Assembly (NCBI GenBank): GCA_003157225.1
Contig: PMIZ01000503.1
Span: forward strand, 232-17,890
Reading direction: 5' to 3'
DNA: 17,659 nucleotides
Origin: Actinomycetota bacterium
GTDB lineage: Bacteria > Actinomycetota > Thermoleophilia > RBG-16-64-13
Shown: positions 7,488 to 14,369 of the stretch, one piece after another
Layout: each line of letters starts with the position of its first letter
Position numbering within the stretch: the stretch's first letter is position 1
Program-made: the position numbers and the translations under genes
Notes under the pieces: model-generated
Seen by the model: the letters and a program-made list of their open reading frames with translations, nothing else
The model's database searches: none
What the model was told of the DNA's origin: nothing

Positions 7488-8234
7488 ATGGGTAAGATCA
7501 TGTCTCGCGCCGGTGCCACCCGCGCGCTCGCGAAAACCACATGGAGGTTGATGCCAGTGCCCGTCTTCGACCCTGAAATAGTCCACCAGTGTTCCATGGA
7601 GTGCCTCGGGCTGCCCAGGCCGGAGATGTTTGACGTTTTCGCTCGGTCACTGGCCAAGCACTACCCCCGGATACTGGACTTCAGCCAGCCCTGGATATAC
7701 AGCATCGCCGGCGGGGCGATGATACAGATGAAGCTGTACTACGCCTCCATGACCGAGTACATCATGATATGGGGCACACCAATAGGGTCGGAGGGACATT
7801 CCGGGCGACATTGCACCGGCTTCTGGGACACGGTCATCGACGGCGAGATGTGGTACTACGGCGAGGGCGAGTTTGAGAAGAAGGTTTACACACCCGGCGA
7901 TCGCGTTTACGTAGGGCCCGGCCAGGCGCGCGCCATGAACTTCACCAACGGCGTATGGGCGGTGGAGTACGCCAGGGGCTTCGTTCCGCTGAGCATGCCT
8001 TTCGGCATCGCCGAGGAGATACTCGTCTGCCAGGACTTCTTGACGGCGACCCAGACCGTCAGTCTCTACACCGACCTCGTCGCGCAGGCATACGGGCACA
8101 AATATGCCCGCCTCCAGCCGCTCACCGTTCCGATAAGCCGGCTCGCCTACAGAGTCACCAGGATGCTGATGCCCTCGCCGGAGGTCAGCGAAATACCGCG
8201 GAAGAACATCCACTGGTTCCAGAGGAAAACCTAA
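7488..8234 (+). CDS. ERG2 / sigma-1-receptor family protein (C-8 sterol isomerase-like)
   Basis: The protein has 248 residues. Its core is strikingly like human sigma-1 receptor and fungal ERG2: FDPEIVHQ (27-34), WIYSIAGGAM (69-78), ASMTEYIMIWGTPIGSEGHS (86-105), FWDTVIDGEMW (112-122), VYTPGD (133-138), then WAVEYARGFVPLSMPFGIAE (157-176). Y91, D114 and E160 line up without gaps (offset 12) with sigma-1 Y103, D126 and E172; the two acids are the known ligand-binding/catalytic pair. Unlike eukaryotic members, I see no N-terminal membrane helix. ERG2 shifts the delta-8 double bond of sterols to delta-7; whether this protein isomerises a sterol, hopanoid-like or other ring compound is unknown, and no sterol genes are nearby. 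The start is uncertain: GGGGAGAAG is about 23 nt from ATG 7488, and ATG 7500 is also possible. The next gene starts about 37 nt downstream. Confidence 0.88.
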   Translation: MGKIMSRAGATRALAKTTWRLMPVPVFDPEIVHQCSMECLGLPRPEMFDVFARSLAKHYPRILDFSQPWIYSIAGGAMIQMKLYYASMTEYIMIWGTPIGSEGHSGRHCTGFWDTVIDGEMWYYGEGEFEKKVYTPGDRVYVGPGQARAMNFTNGVWAVEYARGFVPLSMPFGIAEEILVCQDFLTATQTVSLYTDLVAQAYGHKYARLQPLTVPISRLAYRVTRMLMPSPEVSEIPRKNIHWFQRKT

Positions 8235-8271
8235 GAGAGCACCGGGGAGTTCGTCGCTCGGTACCCGGACG

Positions 8272-9312
8272 GTGGAATGGATCAGCAACGACGTGCCTGG
8301 CGGGCGGCCGCTCGTGCTGTTGGTCGAGCGCGTGTGGTACAAATGGACGGCTCCACCCGCGGGTGGCACCCCCTCCGGAGGTCTGCCCCAAGTAGCGACC
8401 GCGTCGACCACGCCCGATCCCGGACCAACGGCTCAGGGTTTGTCTCACCTTGCCGCGCCAACTGCGGTCGTGCGCATCGCCACCGGCCCGCTGCCACAGG
8501 AGGGACAGTGGGAGGTCGTAGGCCGTCTTGCTGGCGGGCTCCCGGCCATCAGGGTCACCTATCTTCGCCCCGACAACGTGCACACGAGCTTGGTCACCGG
8601 CGTCATGTGGTTGGACATGAAGCTCTTGAAGGCCACACTCGTCCCGGGCATCCAGCTGCCCACGAAAGGCGCCTCGTGGCCTGGACTGCATTTCTCCATC
8701 CCGGCAAGTGCGCGAGCGGACCTCGCTGCCACCTTCAACTCGGGCTTTCTGCTTCGCGATTCGGACGGCGGCTGGTACGGCGACGGGCGGATGGCAGTGC
8801 CGTTGGTCGACGGACAGGCGTCGCTTGTCATCTACACCGACGGCACCGCAACGGTTGCCGACTGGGGTCGCGACGCCAGCATGAGCGCCAACGTGGCAGC
8901 GGCGCGGCAGAATCTGAAACTGATCGTAGACGGGGGCAGAGTCACCCCTCTAGTGGCAGCGGACAACTACCTGATCTGGGACAAGACGCTGGGCAATACG
9001 GTCTTGGAGTGGCGGTCCGGAGTAGGAGTCACACAAGACGGCGCGCTGGTGTACGCCGCAGGAAACGGACTCTCGGTCGAGTCTTTGGCTGATGTGCTTC
9101 AGCGAGCCGGGGCTGCATGCGCCATGGAGTTGGACATCAATTCGCGCTGGACATCGGCCAACTACAATCAGCTAGCCGCCGGAAGCTCCACGGTGGTCTC
9201 ACCAACGAAGCTGGTCCCCGACATGTCCCGTTCTGTCACGCGATTCCTGGTGCCGGACGAACGGAATTTCGTCGCCGTGTTCATCCGGTCCGAACTTCTG
9301 CCTGCGACATAG
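8272..9312 (+). CDS. Phosphodiester glycosidase (NAGPA-domain) protein, N-terminally truncated
   Basis: The frame from GTG 8272 gives 346 residues. A NAGPA-like domain spans about 66-342: TFNSGFLLRDSDGGWYGDG (154-172), then GVGVTQDGALVYAAGNGLSV (250-269), ADVLQRAG (273-280) and AMELDINSRW (284-293). The start, VEWISNDVPGGRPLVLLVE, resembles the juxtamembrane stretch that follows the signal-anchor helix in actinobacterial relatives, yet no hydrophobic anchor precedes it. The same frame is open back only to 8170, inside the ERG2-like gene, and encodes polar residues there. I see no ribosome site before 8272. The family normally acts outside the cell on phosphodiester-linked sugars, so without an export signal this copy is probably non-functional or mislocalised. 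Confidence 0.75.
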   Translation: MEWISNDVPGGRPLVLLVERVWYKWTAPPAGGTPSGGLPQVATASTTPDPGPTAQGLSHLAAPTAVVRIATGPLPQEGQWEVVGRLAGGLPAIRVTYLRPDNVHTSLVTGVMWLDMKLLKATLVPGIQLPTKGASWPGLHFSIPASARADLAATFNSGFLLRDSDGGWYGDGRMAVPLVDGQASLVIYTDGTATVADWGRDASMSANVAAARQNLKLIVDGGRVTPLVAADNYLIWDKTLGNTVLEWRSGVGVTQDGALVYAAGNGLSVESLADVLQRAGAACAMELDINSRWTSANYNQLAAGSSTVVSPTKLVPDMSRSVTRFLVPDERNFVAVFIRSELLPAT

Positions 9313-9463
9313 CCACGAAGGGGTGCCGCTCGCCGGCGACAGGGGGTATGCTTCACAAGAAGCCTACTGAACTCTAGGCTGTCACTGACGTTCTCATCCA
9401 CTCAACCGGGGGGCTCCGTGCCAATGGCGAGCGGGCAAGAGGCGGGACGAGGTCTAGTTGATC

Positions 9464-10150
9464 ATGAAACCTGAGCGACCCCCGTTGCCCCCATACCTCA
9501 CCCCGAGCGACCGGAATCGCCGCCAGCGACAGAAACGAGCGGGAAGGCGTCGTTCGGCTTTAGCCGCGTTCCTCATCATCGTGATTGCCGCCGTGGTGGT
9601 ATTGGTGGTCATGTTGCCGGGGGGCAAGAACGCGTCCAGCCCGACCACGAACTCCACCACAACCTCGACGAGCCAGGCGCCCTCTGCTTCGACCACAACG
9701 ACCAGCTTGGGGGCTGCCACGGTTACCTCGGCGGCAATCGTGCCTGCGAACTCCTCGACCTACAGCGCCAAACTCACTGGGGAGAACGAGTCTCCCGTTG
9801 TTTCCACCTCGGCAAGCGGCACCCTGACCCTCACGTTGGCTGCCGACAAGTCCTCCGTGAACTACGTTCTCGAAGTCAGCAAGATCACGAAACTGACCGT
9901 CGCCCGCCTGCATCAGGGCAAGGCCGGAGACAGCGGGGCCACGATTCTTACTCTCTACGGCGGTCCCACAAAGAGCGGAGTCTTCAGCGGAACTCTCGCT
10001 CGAGGCTCCTTCGCCGCGGCCGACCTTGTCGGCTCCCTCAAGGGCGGGACCATCGCTGACCTCGTGGCCTTAATCGAGGCAGGCTCTCTATACCTGAACG
10101 TGGGAACGAGCGCCCATCCGTTTGGCGAGATTCGTGGCCAGCTCAAGTAG
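9464..10150 (+). CDS. Membrane-anchored CHRD-domain protein
   Basis: The protein has 228 residues from ATG 9464. A basic cytoplasmic segment (RNRRQRQKRAGRRR, about 18-31) is followed by one membrane helix (AAFLIIVIAAVVVLVVML, about 34-51), a Ser/Thr-rich linker (about 58-85) and a CHRD-like beta domain (about 98-228: YSAKLTGENESPVV, GTLTLTLAADKSSVNYVLEV, LHQGKAGDSGATILTLYGG, ending HPFGEIRGQLK). CHRD domains occur in chordin and in many secreted bacterial proteins of unclear role; the ending motif GEIRGQL is typical. GAGG at 9449-9452 sits 11 nt before ATG 9464 and 5 nt before an in-frame TTG at 9458, so the start may be two codons earlier. Topology: N-in, domain outside. Confidence 0.83.
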   Translation: MKPERPPLPPYLTPSDRNRRQRQKRAGRRRSALAAFLIIVIAAVVVLVVMLPGGKNASSPTTNSTTTSTSQAPSASTTTTSLGAATVTSAAIVPANSSTYSAKLTGENESPVVSTSASGTLTLTLAADKSSVNYVLEVSKITKLTVARLHQGKAGDSGATILTLYGGPTKSGVFSGTLARGSFAAADLVGSLKGGTIADLVALIEAGSLYLNVGTSAHPFGEIRGQLK

Positions 10151-10271
10151 CACGCCAGCGGTTACAAGAAGAGTTCTCCCGGGGGTTCCTTTTGTGGGAG
10201 CTAGGGTATCGGGCGCGTAGGGATGAACTCATTGGCTGTGTTTCGCGACGCATTGTGAGGGAGGGATCGTG

Positions 10272-10349
10272 ATGGACCCTAACAGCCTGGTGAATAATGA
10301 CGGTGCGCTCTGGCACAAGTGGTGGAACGGGTCGCAGTGGCTGCCGTGA
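10272..10349 (+). CDS. 25-codon mini-ORF resembling a PLL/DUF346 lectin repeat
   Basis: ATG 10272 is preceded by the strongest ribosome site in this area (GAGGGAGGG, about 6 nt upstream). It encodes 25 residues containing NDGALWHKWWNGSQWLP. This closely resembles one blade of the PLL-like (DUF346) beta-propeller repeat, whose usual core is DGALWHKWW-G-W. Its TGA (10347-10349) overlaps the probable GTG start of the next gene as GTGA, so it could couple translation to the flavoprotein. Two readings: a lectin-gene fossil captured as a leader, or a coincidental short frame. The ORF is visible; the role is inference. Confidence 0.45.
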   Translation: MDPNSLVNNDGALWHKWWNGSQWLP

Positions 10350-11677
10350 TCGTAGAGCCTTCTCGGCGGTTGAAGGTCTGTCGGGAGACACAGGCCCTGG
10401 TCGTCGGGGGAGGCCCGGCCGGTGCGGCAGCTGCTGTGGCGGCGGCGCGAAACGGAGCCGATACCACCCTGATCGAGCGGTACAACCACCTGGGCGGTAT
10501 GGCCACGGGAGGACTCGTCATCCTCATCCCCAACATGAGCGCCGGCACCCAGGAGCAGGAGATAGCAGGCATCTGTGACGAGATAGTGGAGAGACTCGAC
10601 GCCAAGGGCGGAGCCCGGCATCCGCAGAGACGGCATCTGGGGTCGGATGATCCGCAGCTCATCGAAGGGATGAAGCACTATCACGACTTCGTCGTCGACG
10701 GCAGGGTGCGCATGAGCGTCATCGTCGACCCGGAGCTGCTCAAGTGCGTGCTAAACGAGATGATCGAAGAGGCGGGAGTCAAGCTCTACCTGCATTCCTG
10801 GGCGAGCAGGGCCATCGTGGACGGTGACCACGTGCAAGGCATCGCCTTCGAGAGCAAGTCGGGAAGACAGGCCGTACTAAGCACGATCACCATAGACACC
10901 ACCGGGGACGGCGATGTCTTTGCCTCAGCCGGCGCCGAGTTCGACGGAGTCGTCGACCCCAACCTTCGCAGCGCCGCAGTTGCCGTGGTCTGGCGCATGG
11001 GAGACGTGGACTTCCTCGAGTACAGCAATTTCCGGCACTCCGACCCCAAGGCGTTCAGAGCGCTGATGGACGAGACACGTGACGCCGCCGGTTTCGACGT
11101 GTTTCCCCTGCCAACGCACCGCGACGATCAAGTCTGGGTGAACAACTGGGTCCTGGGAAGGAACTGCCTTGACGTGGACGACATCACCTGGACCGAGGTG
11201 GCCGTGAGAAAGGCCATGCTCAAGGTCCACGAGATCCTGAAGCAGAAGATGCCGGGCTTTGAGAGGAGCTTCATTCTCGATACCGCCTCTCAACTCGGTA
11301 CGAGGGGGAGCAGACGGTTGGTCGGCGAACACATCGTCACGGAAGAGGATGTACGCTCCGGGGTCGTCTTCCCCGACACGATCGCAATGATCCCGCCCTT
11401 CCACGAGAAGACGCCGACCAAGGCGATACCCTATCGCTCACTCGTGCCCATCAAAGTGGAGAATCTGCTTGTCGCCGGCCGATGCTTCTCCTCTGATCCC
11501 TTCGCCAACGATCTGCTCAACTTGATCCCCTTCTGCGTGGCCATGGGTGAGGCCGCGGGCACGGCAGCGGCAGTAGCCCTAGGAGATGGCGTGCAGCCCC
11601 GCAAGGTGGACACAAGAAAGGTCCAGAAGAGGCTGGTCGAGCAAGGAGTGTGGCTTCCGCAAGAGGTGCGGTACTAG
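10346..11677 (+). CDS. FAD-dependent oxidoreductase (FAD_oxidored family), cytoplasmic
   Basis: From GTG 10346 the protein has 443 residues (IVEPSRRLKVCRETQALVVG...). This start fits family members, which begin a few residues before the flavin strand; an in-frame GTG at 10319 would add nine residues. FAD binding is shown by LVVGGGPAGAAAAVAAARNG (18-37) with the ribose-binding acid in TLIERYNHLGGMATGG (41-56). Other family marks are TIDTTGDGDVFASAGAEFDG, DTASQLGTRGSRRLVGEH and, near the end, NLLVAGRCFSSDPFANDLL, which closes the FAD site. No signal peptide or Fe-S motif is seen. It belongs to the same broad family as the exported flavoprotein at 5168-6808 but is intact and canonical at the glycine motif. 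Substrate unknown; a ring-oxidising or ring-reducing role in the neighbouring catabolic genes is a guess. Confidence 0.87.
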   Translation: MIVEPSRRLKVCRETQALVVGGGPAGAAAAVAAARNGADTTLIERYNHLGGMATGGLVILIPNMSAGTQEQEIAGICDEIVERLDAKGGARHPQRRHLGSDDPQLIEGMKHYHDFVVDGRVRMSVIVDPELLKCVLNEMIEEAGVKLYLHSWASRAIVDGDHVQGIAFESKSGRQAVLSTITIDTTGDGDVFASAGAEFDGVVDPNLRSAAVAVVWRMGDVDFLEYSNFRHSDPKAFRALMDETRDAAGFDVFPLPTHRDDQVWVNNWVLGRNCLDVDDITWTEVAVRKAMLKVHEILKQKMPGFERSFILDTASQLGTRGSRRLVGEHIVTEEDVRSGVVFPDTIAMIPPFHEKTPTKAIPYRSLVPIKVENLLVAGRCFSSDPFANDLLNLIPFCVAMGEAAGTAAAVALGDGVQPRKVDTRKVQKRLVEQGVWLPQEVRY

Positions 11678-11679
11678 GC

Positions 11680-11729
11680 GGCCGCTGAAAAACGGCGTCC
11701 TGGCGGCGAAACGCCGCCTTTCAGCGGCC
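11680..11729. terminator. Large nested hairpin between convergent genes
   Basis: GGCCGCTGAAA (11680-11690) and TTTCAGCGGCC (11719-11729) pair perfectly over 11 bp. They enclose a second hairpin, GGCGGCG (11702-11708) / CGCCGCC (11712-11718) with loop AAA. It starts 2 nt after the flavoprotein stop and ends 13 nt before the converging chimera gene, so it is well placed as a two-way terminator. The A-run and T-run inside the outer stem would give a U-tract to neither transcript end, so the mechanism is uncertain. Confidence 0.65.
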
Positions 11730-11742
11730 TGCTAGACGAGAC

Positions 11743-12471
11743 TCACCAAATGAGTCCCCGTGAATCAGGGAACATGGCGAAATCCCGGAGATTGAGGTCT
11801 TCCTCGACCCGGATGGGTCCCAACTCTTGGGCGACGTAGCCTTCCTTCTCGATCGAAACGAAATACGTCCCCTGTTTCGGCCCGTCCACCAGGAAGTTGC
11901 CGAACTCATCGGTATCGACGGTCAGTTCGGCCTCTCTCGCGCCCTCGGTACCGGGGGTGCCGTCGCCCAGCCTGACGGTGACCAGCGCCCCCTCGATCAC
12001 CTCGTCGGCCTCGTAGTCATATACGGTCCCGCCGACGAACGTGCCGGGCAGCCCGGCGTGGCGGGCCCTCGGTCTCGGGGAGAGCTCGGGGCGGAGCAGT
12101 TTGGCTTTGGACACGAGCTCCGCCAGATCCTCCTCGTTTCCAAAGGCGAGCACTTCGCTGGGACAAGCCTCAGCCCAGTGGCGCGCCAGCGCCTTGATGG
12201 TGTACGAAGGCACGCCGATGAATGGGGCGGCCCACCGGGGTCCCTTGGGAATGCCATCCCGGTCGCCCAACACGTAGTCGCGGAACCGCTCGAATCCGGC
12301 GACGCCGGTCTTAGCGCAATCCTTGTCGTAGGTACCGTCGCTCAGCCAGACGTGCGCGATGGCCAGACGGAGGGCGGCATCGGAGGGAGAATAGCCCCGG
12401 TTCTTGCAGCCCGGGGTCCAGGGCTCGACGCCGGTGTATTTCCAGTCATATGTCGTCTGCTCACGTCCCAT
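11743..12471 (-). CDS. Chimera of transhydroxylase large- and small-subunit fragments
   Basis: One frame of 242 residues joins two unrelated subunits. Residues 29-101 (PSDAALRLAIAHVWLSDGTY, GIPKGPRWAA, YTIKALARHWAEA) match the large subunit at the start of this window (NTDAALHLAVAYVWIKEGTY, TIKALARQWAK). Residues about 103-242 (CPSEVLAFGNEEDLAELVSK, then GGTVYDYEADEVIEGALVTV, DEFGNFLVDG, GYVAQELG) match the end of the Fe-S subunit from its last cluster Cys through the Cna-B-like domain. The join is near residue 102 (about 12163-12172). The first 28 residues (MGREQTTYDWKYTGVEPWTP...) also run abruptly into the large-subunit match, so a second deletion is likely. No cluster or Mo site remains, so enzyme activity is not expected. 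The frame is intact and GAGGAGG precedes the start. It is a deletion remnant of a second subunit pair, or a small protein made from it. Confidence 0.8.
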   Translation of the reverse strand: MGREQTTYDWKYTGVEPWTPGCKNRGYSPSDAALRLAIAHVWLSDGTYDKDCAKTGVAGFERFRDYVLGDRDGIPKGPRWAAPFIGVPSYTIKALARHWAEACPSEVLAFGNEEDLAELVSKAKLLRPELSPRPRARHAGLPGTFVGGTVYDYEADEVIEGALVTVRLGDGTPGTEGAREAELTVDTDEFGNFLVDGPKQGTYFVSIEKEGYVAQELGPIRVEEDLNLRDFAMFPDSRGLIW

Positions 12472-12613
12472 GATGTTCCTCCTCGTTGCCGGTGACCTCG
12501 CCTCCGGTGCTCATCCGGGGGGCTGACCGGGGGTCCGATGAGACAACGGTAGTCCAGTTCTGGTGCGAGGGGAGCTTGCCGTCGGAACTTTTCATGGAAC
12601 GCGGAAGCGATTA

Positions 12614-12630
12614 CCATTGGTTATCAATGG
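12614..12630. promoter_or_regulatory. Dyad overlapping the LysR start, possible autoregulatory operator
   Basis: CCATTG (12614-12619) and CAATGG (12625-12630) form a perfect 6-bp dyad with a 5-nt spacer, in an AT-richer patch (TTACCATTGGTTATCAATGG) that includes the T-N11-A pattern typical of LysR boxes (T12611, A12623). It covers the likely start codon of the LysR gene and lies in the divergent region shared with the chimera gene. Confidence 0.4.
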
Positions 12631-13586
12631 AATTGAACCTATTCAAGGCGTTTGTGGCCGTGGCAGAATCACGCAGTTTCCGTCGGGCGGCGGCAACTCT
12701 GAACGTGACTCAGCCCGCTCTTAGCCGTCAGATCGCCCGCCTGGAGGCGGAACTTGGCACCCAGCTCTTCGAGCGATACGGACGGCACGTGGAGTGCACT
12801 TCGGGCGGCCAGTTCTTGCTTCCCCTCGCGGAAACCATCATCGCGCGAACTGACGAGGTCGTGAGTCTCATGCGCGAGCGAGCGGGAGTGGGGTTGACCG
12901 CGGCTCGACTAGGTGCCACGGGCATGGTCTTTGCCCATTTCCTCACCCCGATCCTCACGGCGTTCATCACGGCCTATCCGTCTGCAAGGCTCGATCTCAT
13001 GGAGGCGGATGATGTCGCCTTGGAGGAAGCGGTGATCGGCGGAAAGCTGGACTTTGCGGTCTATACGCCGTGGAAGTCCACTCGAACCGCGGCCAAGCAT
13101 CTGCTTACGGAGGAGATCCTCTTGGTGGTTGCCCGTGACCACCCGCTCGCCGGCCTCTCGGCAGTGACCTTCGACATTCTTGCCAAGGAGAACATACTGC
13201 TTCCGCCGGCCCCGCTGAACATATCGAGCATCATCGCCGACGCCTTTCGCCGGGCAGGCGTCGAGCCTAGGATCTCATACAGAGCGCTGTATCCGGAGCT
13301 GATCAAGAACCTCGTGCGGACGGGCTGGGGGGTAGCGCCGATGCCCCGGATGCTGACGTCCCCCGAGGCTCTTGGAGGTCTCGTTGCTGTGCCTTTCGAG
13401 GAGAGACTGGAGCGAGACCTTGTGCTCATCTACCCGTGGGACCGCCCGTTGCCGGCAGCCGCACGCGCACTCATGGCCCACCTGCAGAGGCAGGCTTCTC
13501 TGGCAGCGACCAAGTCCGCCAAGCCCAGACAGCCGTCAGACCGTAGCCGCCGGTCAAGACGGACAGTCGACAACCCGCAGCCGTGA
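12627..13586 (+). CDS. LysR-family transcriptional regulator
   Basis: The protein has 319 residues from ATG 12627. The N-terminal winged HTH is classic: MELNLFKAFVAVAESRSFRR, AAATLNVTQPALSRQIARLE, LGTQLFERYGRHVECTSGG (1-65). A periplasmic-binding-like effector domain spans about 90-295 (LGATGMVFAHFLTPILTAFI, LDFAVYTPW, EEILLVVARDHPLA, VRTGWGVAPMPRML). The tail is short and basic. I chose 12627 because LysR proteins start at this point; the frame stays open 141 nt further upstream, with ATG 12594 in it, but that stretch has no family resemblance. No ribosome site precedes 12627, so translation may be leaderless or start at 12594. It is divergent from the chimera and convergent with the SnoaL end of the operon, so it probably regulates one or both in response to an aromatic or related metabolite. 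Confidence 0.88.
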   Translation: MELNLFKAFVAVAESRSFRRAAATLNVTQPALSRQIARLEAELGTQLFERYGRHVECTSGGQFLLPLAETIIARTDEVVSLMRERAGVGLTAARLGATGMVFAHFLTPILTAFITAYPSARLDLMEADDVALEEAVIGGKLDFAVYTPWKSTRTAAKHLLTEEILLVVARDHPLAGLSAVTFDILAKENILLPPAPLNISSIIADAFRRAGVEPRISYRALYPELIKNLVRTGWGVAPMPRMLTSPEALGGLVAVPFEERLERDLVLIYPWDRPLPAAARALMAHLQRQASLAATKSAKPRQPSDRSRRSRRTVDNPQP

Positions 13587-13607
13587 TCTGGCCGGACGCA
13601 ACACGTC

Positions 13608-14324
13608 CTAGTCTTTTCGGGGCGCCAATCCGGGAGGCGGCGTAACGACGGGCCTGCCGGTCACCGGATGGGCGCAATGGAACGGAAGCACTTCGTGCTC
13701 GGGCCAGCGTAGGGGCATGTAGTCCGTCAACTCGTCCGGACCGTAGGGATCGTCCGGGTAGGTGGTCGTCTGTAGCGCCACAAACTCAGGCGGAGTGAAG
13801 GCCCATCCATTCTCGAAGGTGCAGATCCAAACCGGCCGGTAGTTGAGAGTCTTGATCTTCCATATGCCGTCGCGCTTGACGTAGGCATTTTCATAGAGAG
13901 CGCCTTCCCACCACTGCCGGGAGATGGAGGTGGGATTGGGATTCCTTTCGTAGTGCGTGCCGGCCTGCATCATGCAGCGGAAGCGCGCCAGGGCGGTCTT
14001 GCGGTCCGGGGACACGTCGACCACGTCCTGCATCTGCGGGTGATCGAGGATGAAGCCGAAGACCGGTCCGTTCTTGCCGTCGGTGAAACGGTTGCGGAAA
14101 CCGTCGCAGTACATGCGGCGAGCGCCGGCAAGGCCTCGGAAAATACCGCCAAAGAAGTGGATCTCGCACTCTTCGTCGTAGCAGTCGACGGCCTCGTCGT
14201 ACATGCACTTGTCGATGAAATAGCCGTAGAGGTGGTGCAGACGACGGATGGCGTGCACGTCTTCCAGCACGCCGAGCCTATGCTCCAGTTCCTCGACCCG
14301 TCTCAGCAGATCGTCACCAGCCAT
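13608..14324 (-). CDS. SnoaL-like (NTF2-fold) protein, catalytic residues retained
   Basis: From ATG 14324 the protein has 238 residues; AGGAGGG lies 8 nt upstream, which decides this start over an in-frame one 45 nt earlier. A coiled-coil-like start (LLRRVEELEHRLGVLEDVHA) precedes an NTF2/SnoaL_4 fold: IRRLHHLYGYFIDKCMYDEA, CEIHFFGGIFRGLAGARRMY, then DHPQMQDVVDVSPDRKTALA and WWEGALYENAYVKRDGIWKI. Y33 and D38 at a five-residue spacing, with H95 downstream, match the Tyr/Asp/His set of dehydratases and dehydrochlorinases of this fold (BaiE, LinA, scytalone dehydratase). Likely role: a cofactor-free lyase or isomerase on a cyclic substrate. A Pro-rich C-terminal extension of about 60 residues follows. 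It is the last gene of the operon, 45 nt after its paralogue. Confidence 0.85.
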   Translation of the reverse strand: MAGDDLLRRVEELEHRLGVLEDVHAIRRLHHLYGYFIDKCMYDEAVDCYDEECEIHFFGGIFRGLAGARRMYCDGFRNRFTDGKNGPVFGFILDHPQMQDVVDVSPDRKTALARFRCMMQAGTHYERNPNPTSISRQWWEGALYENAYVKRDGIWKIKTLNYRPVWICTFENGWAFTPPEFVALQTTTYPDDPYGPDELTDYMPLRWPEHEVLPFHCAHPVTGRPVVTPPPGLAPRKD

Positions 14325-14369
14325 GGTCGTTTCCCTCCTCTCGGCGGCACTGGGCCGCGAGACTCGCAT

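Noticed and set aside
3079..12471. Transposon or IS insertion as the cause of the broken genes
   Set aside because: I found no transposase, terminal inverted repeats or target duplications around the junctions; the genes are missing sequence rather than interrupted.
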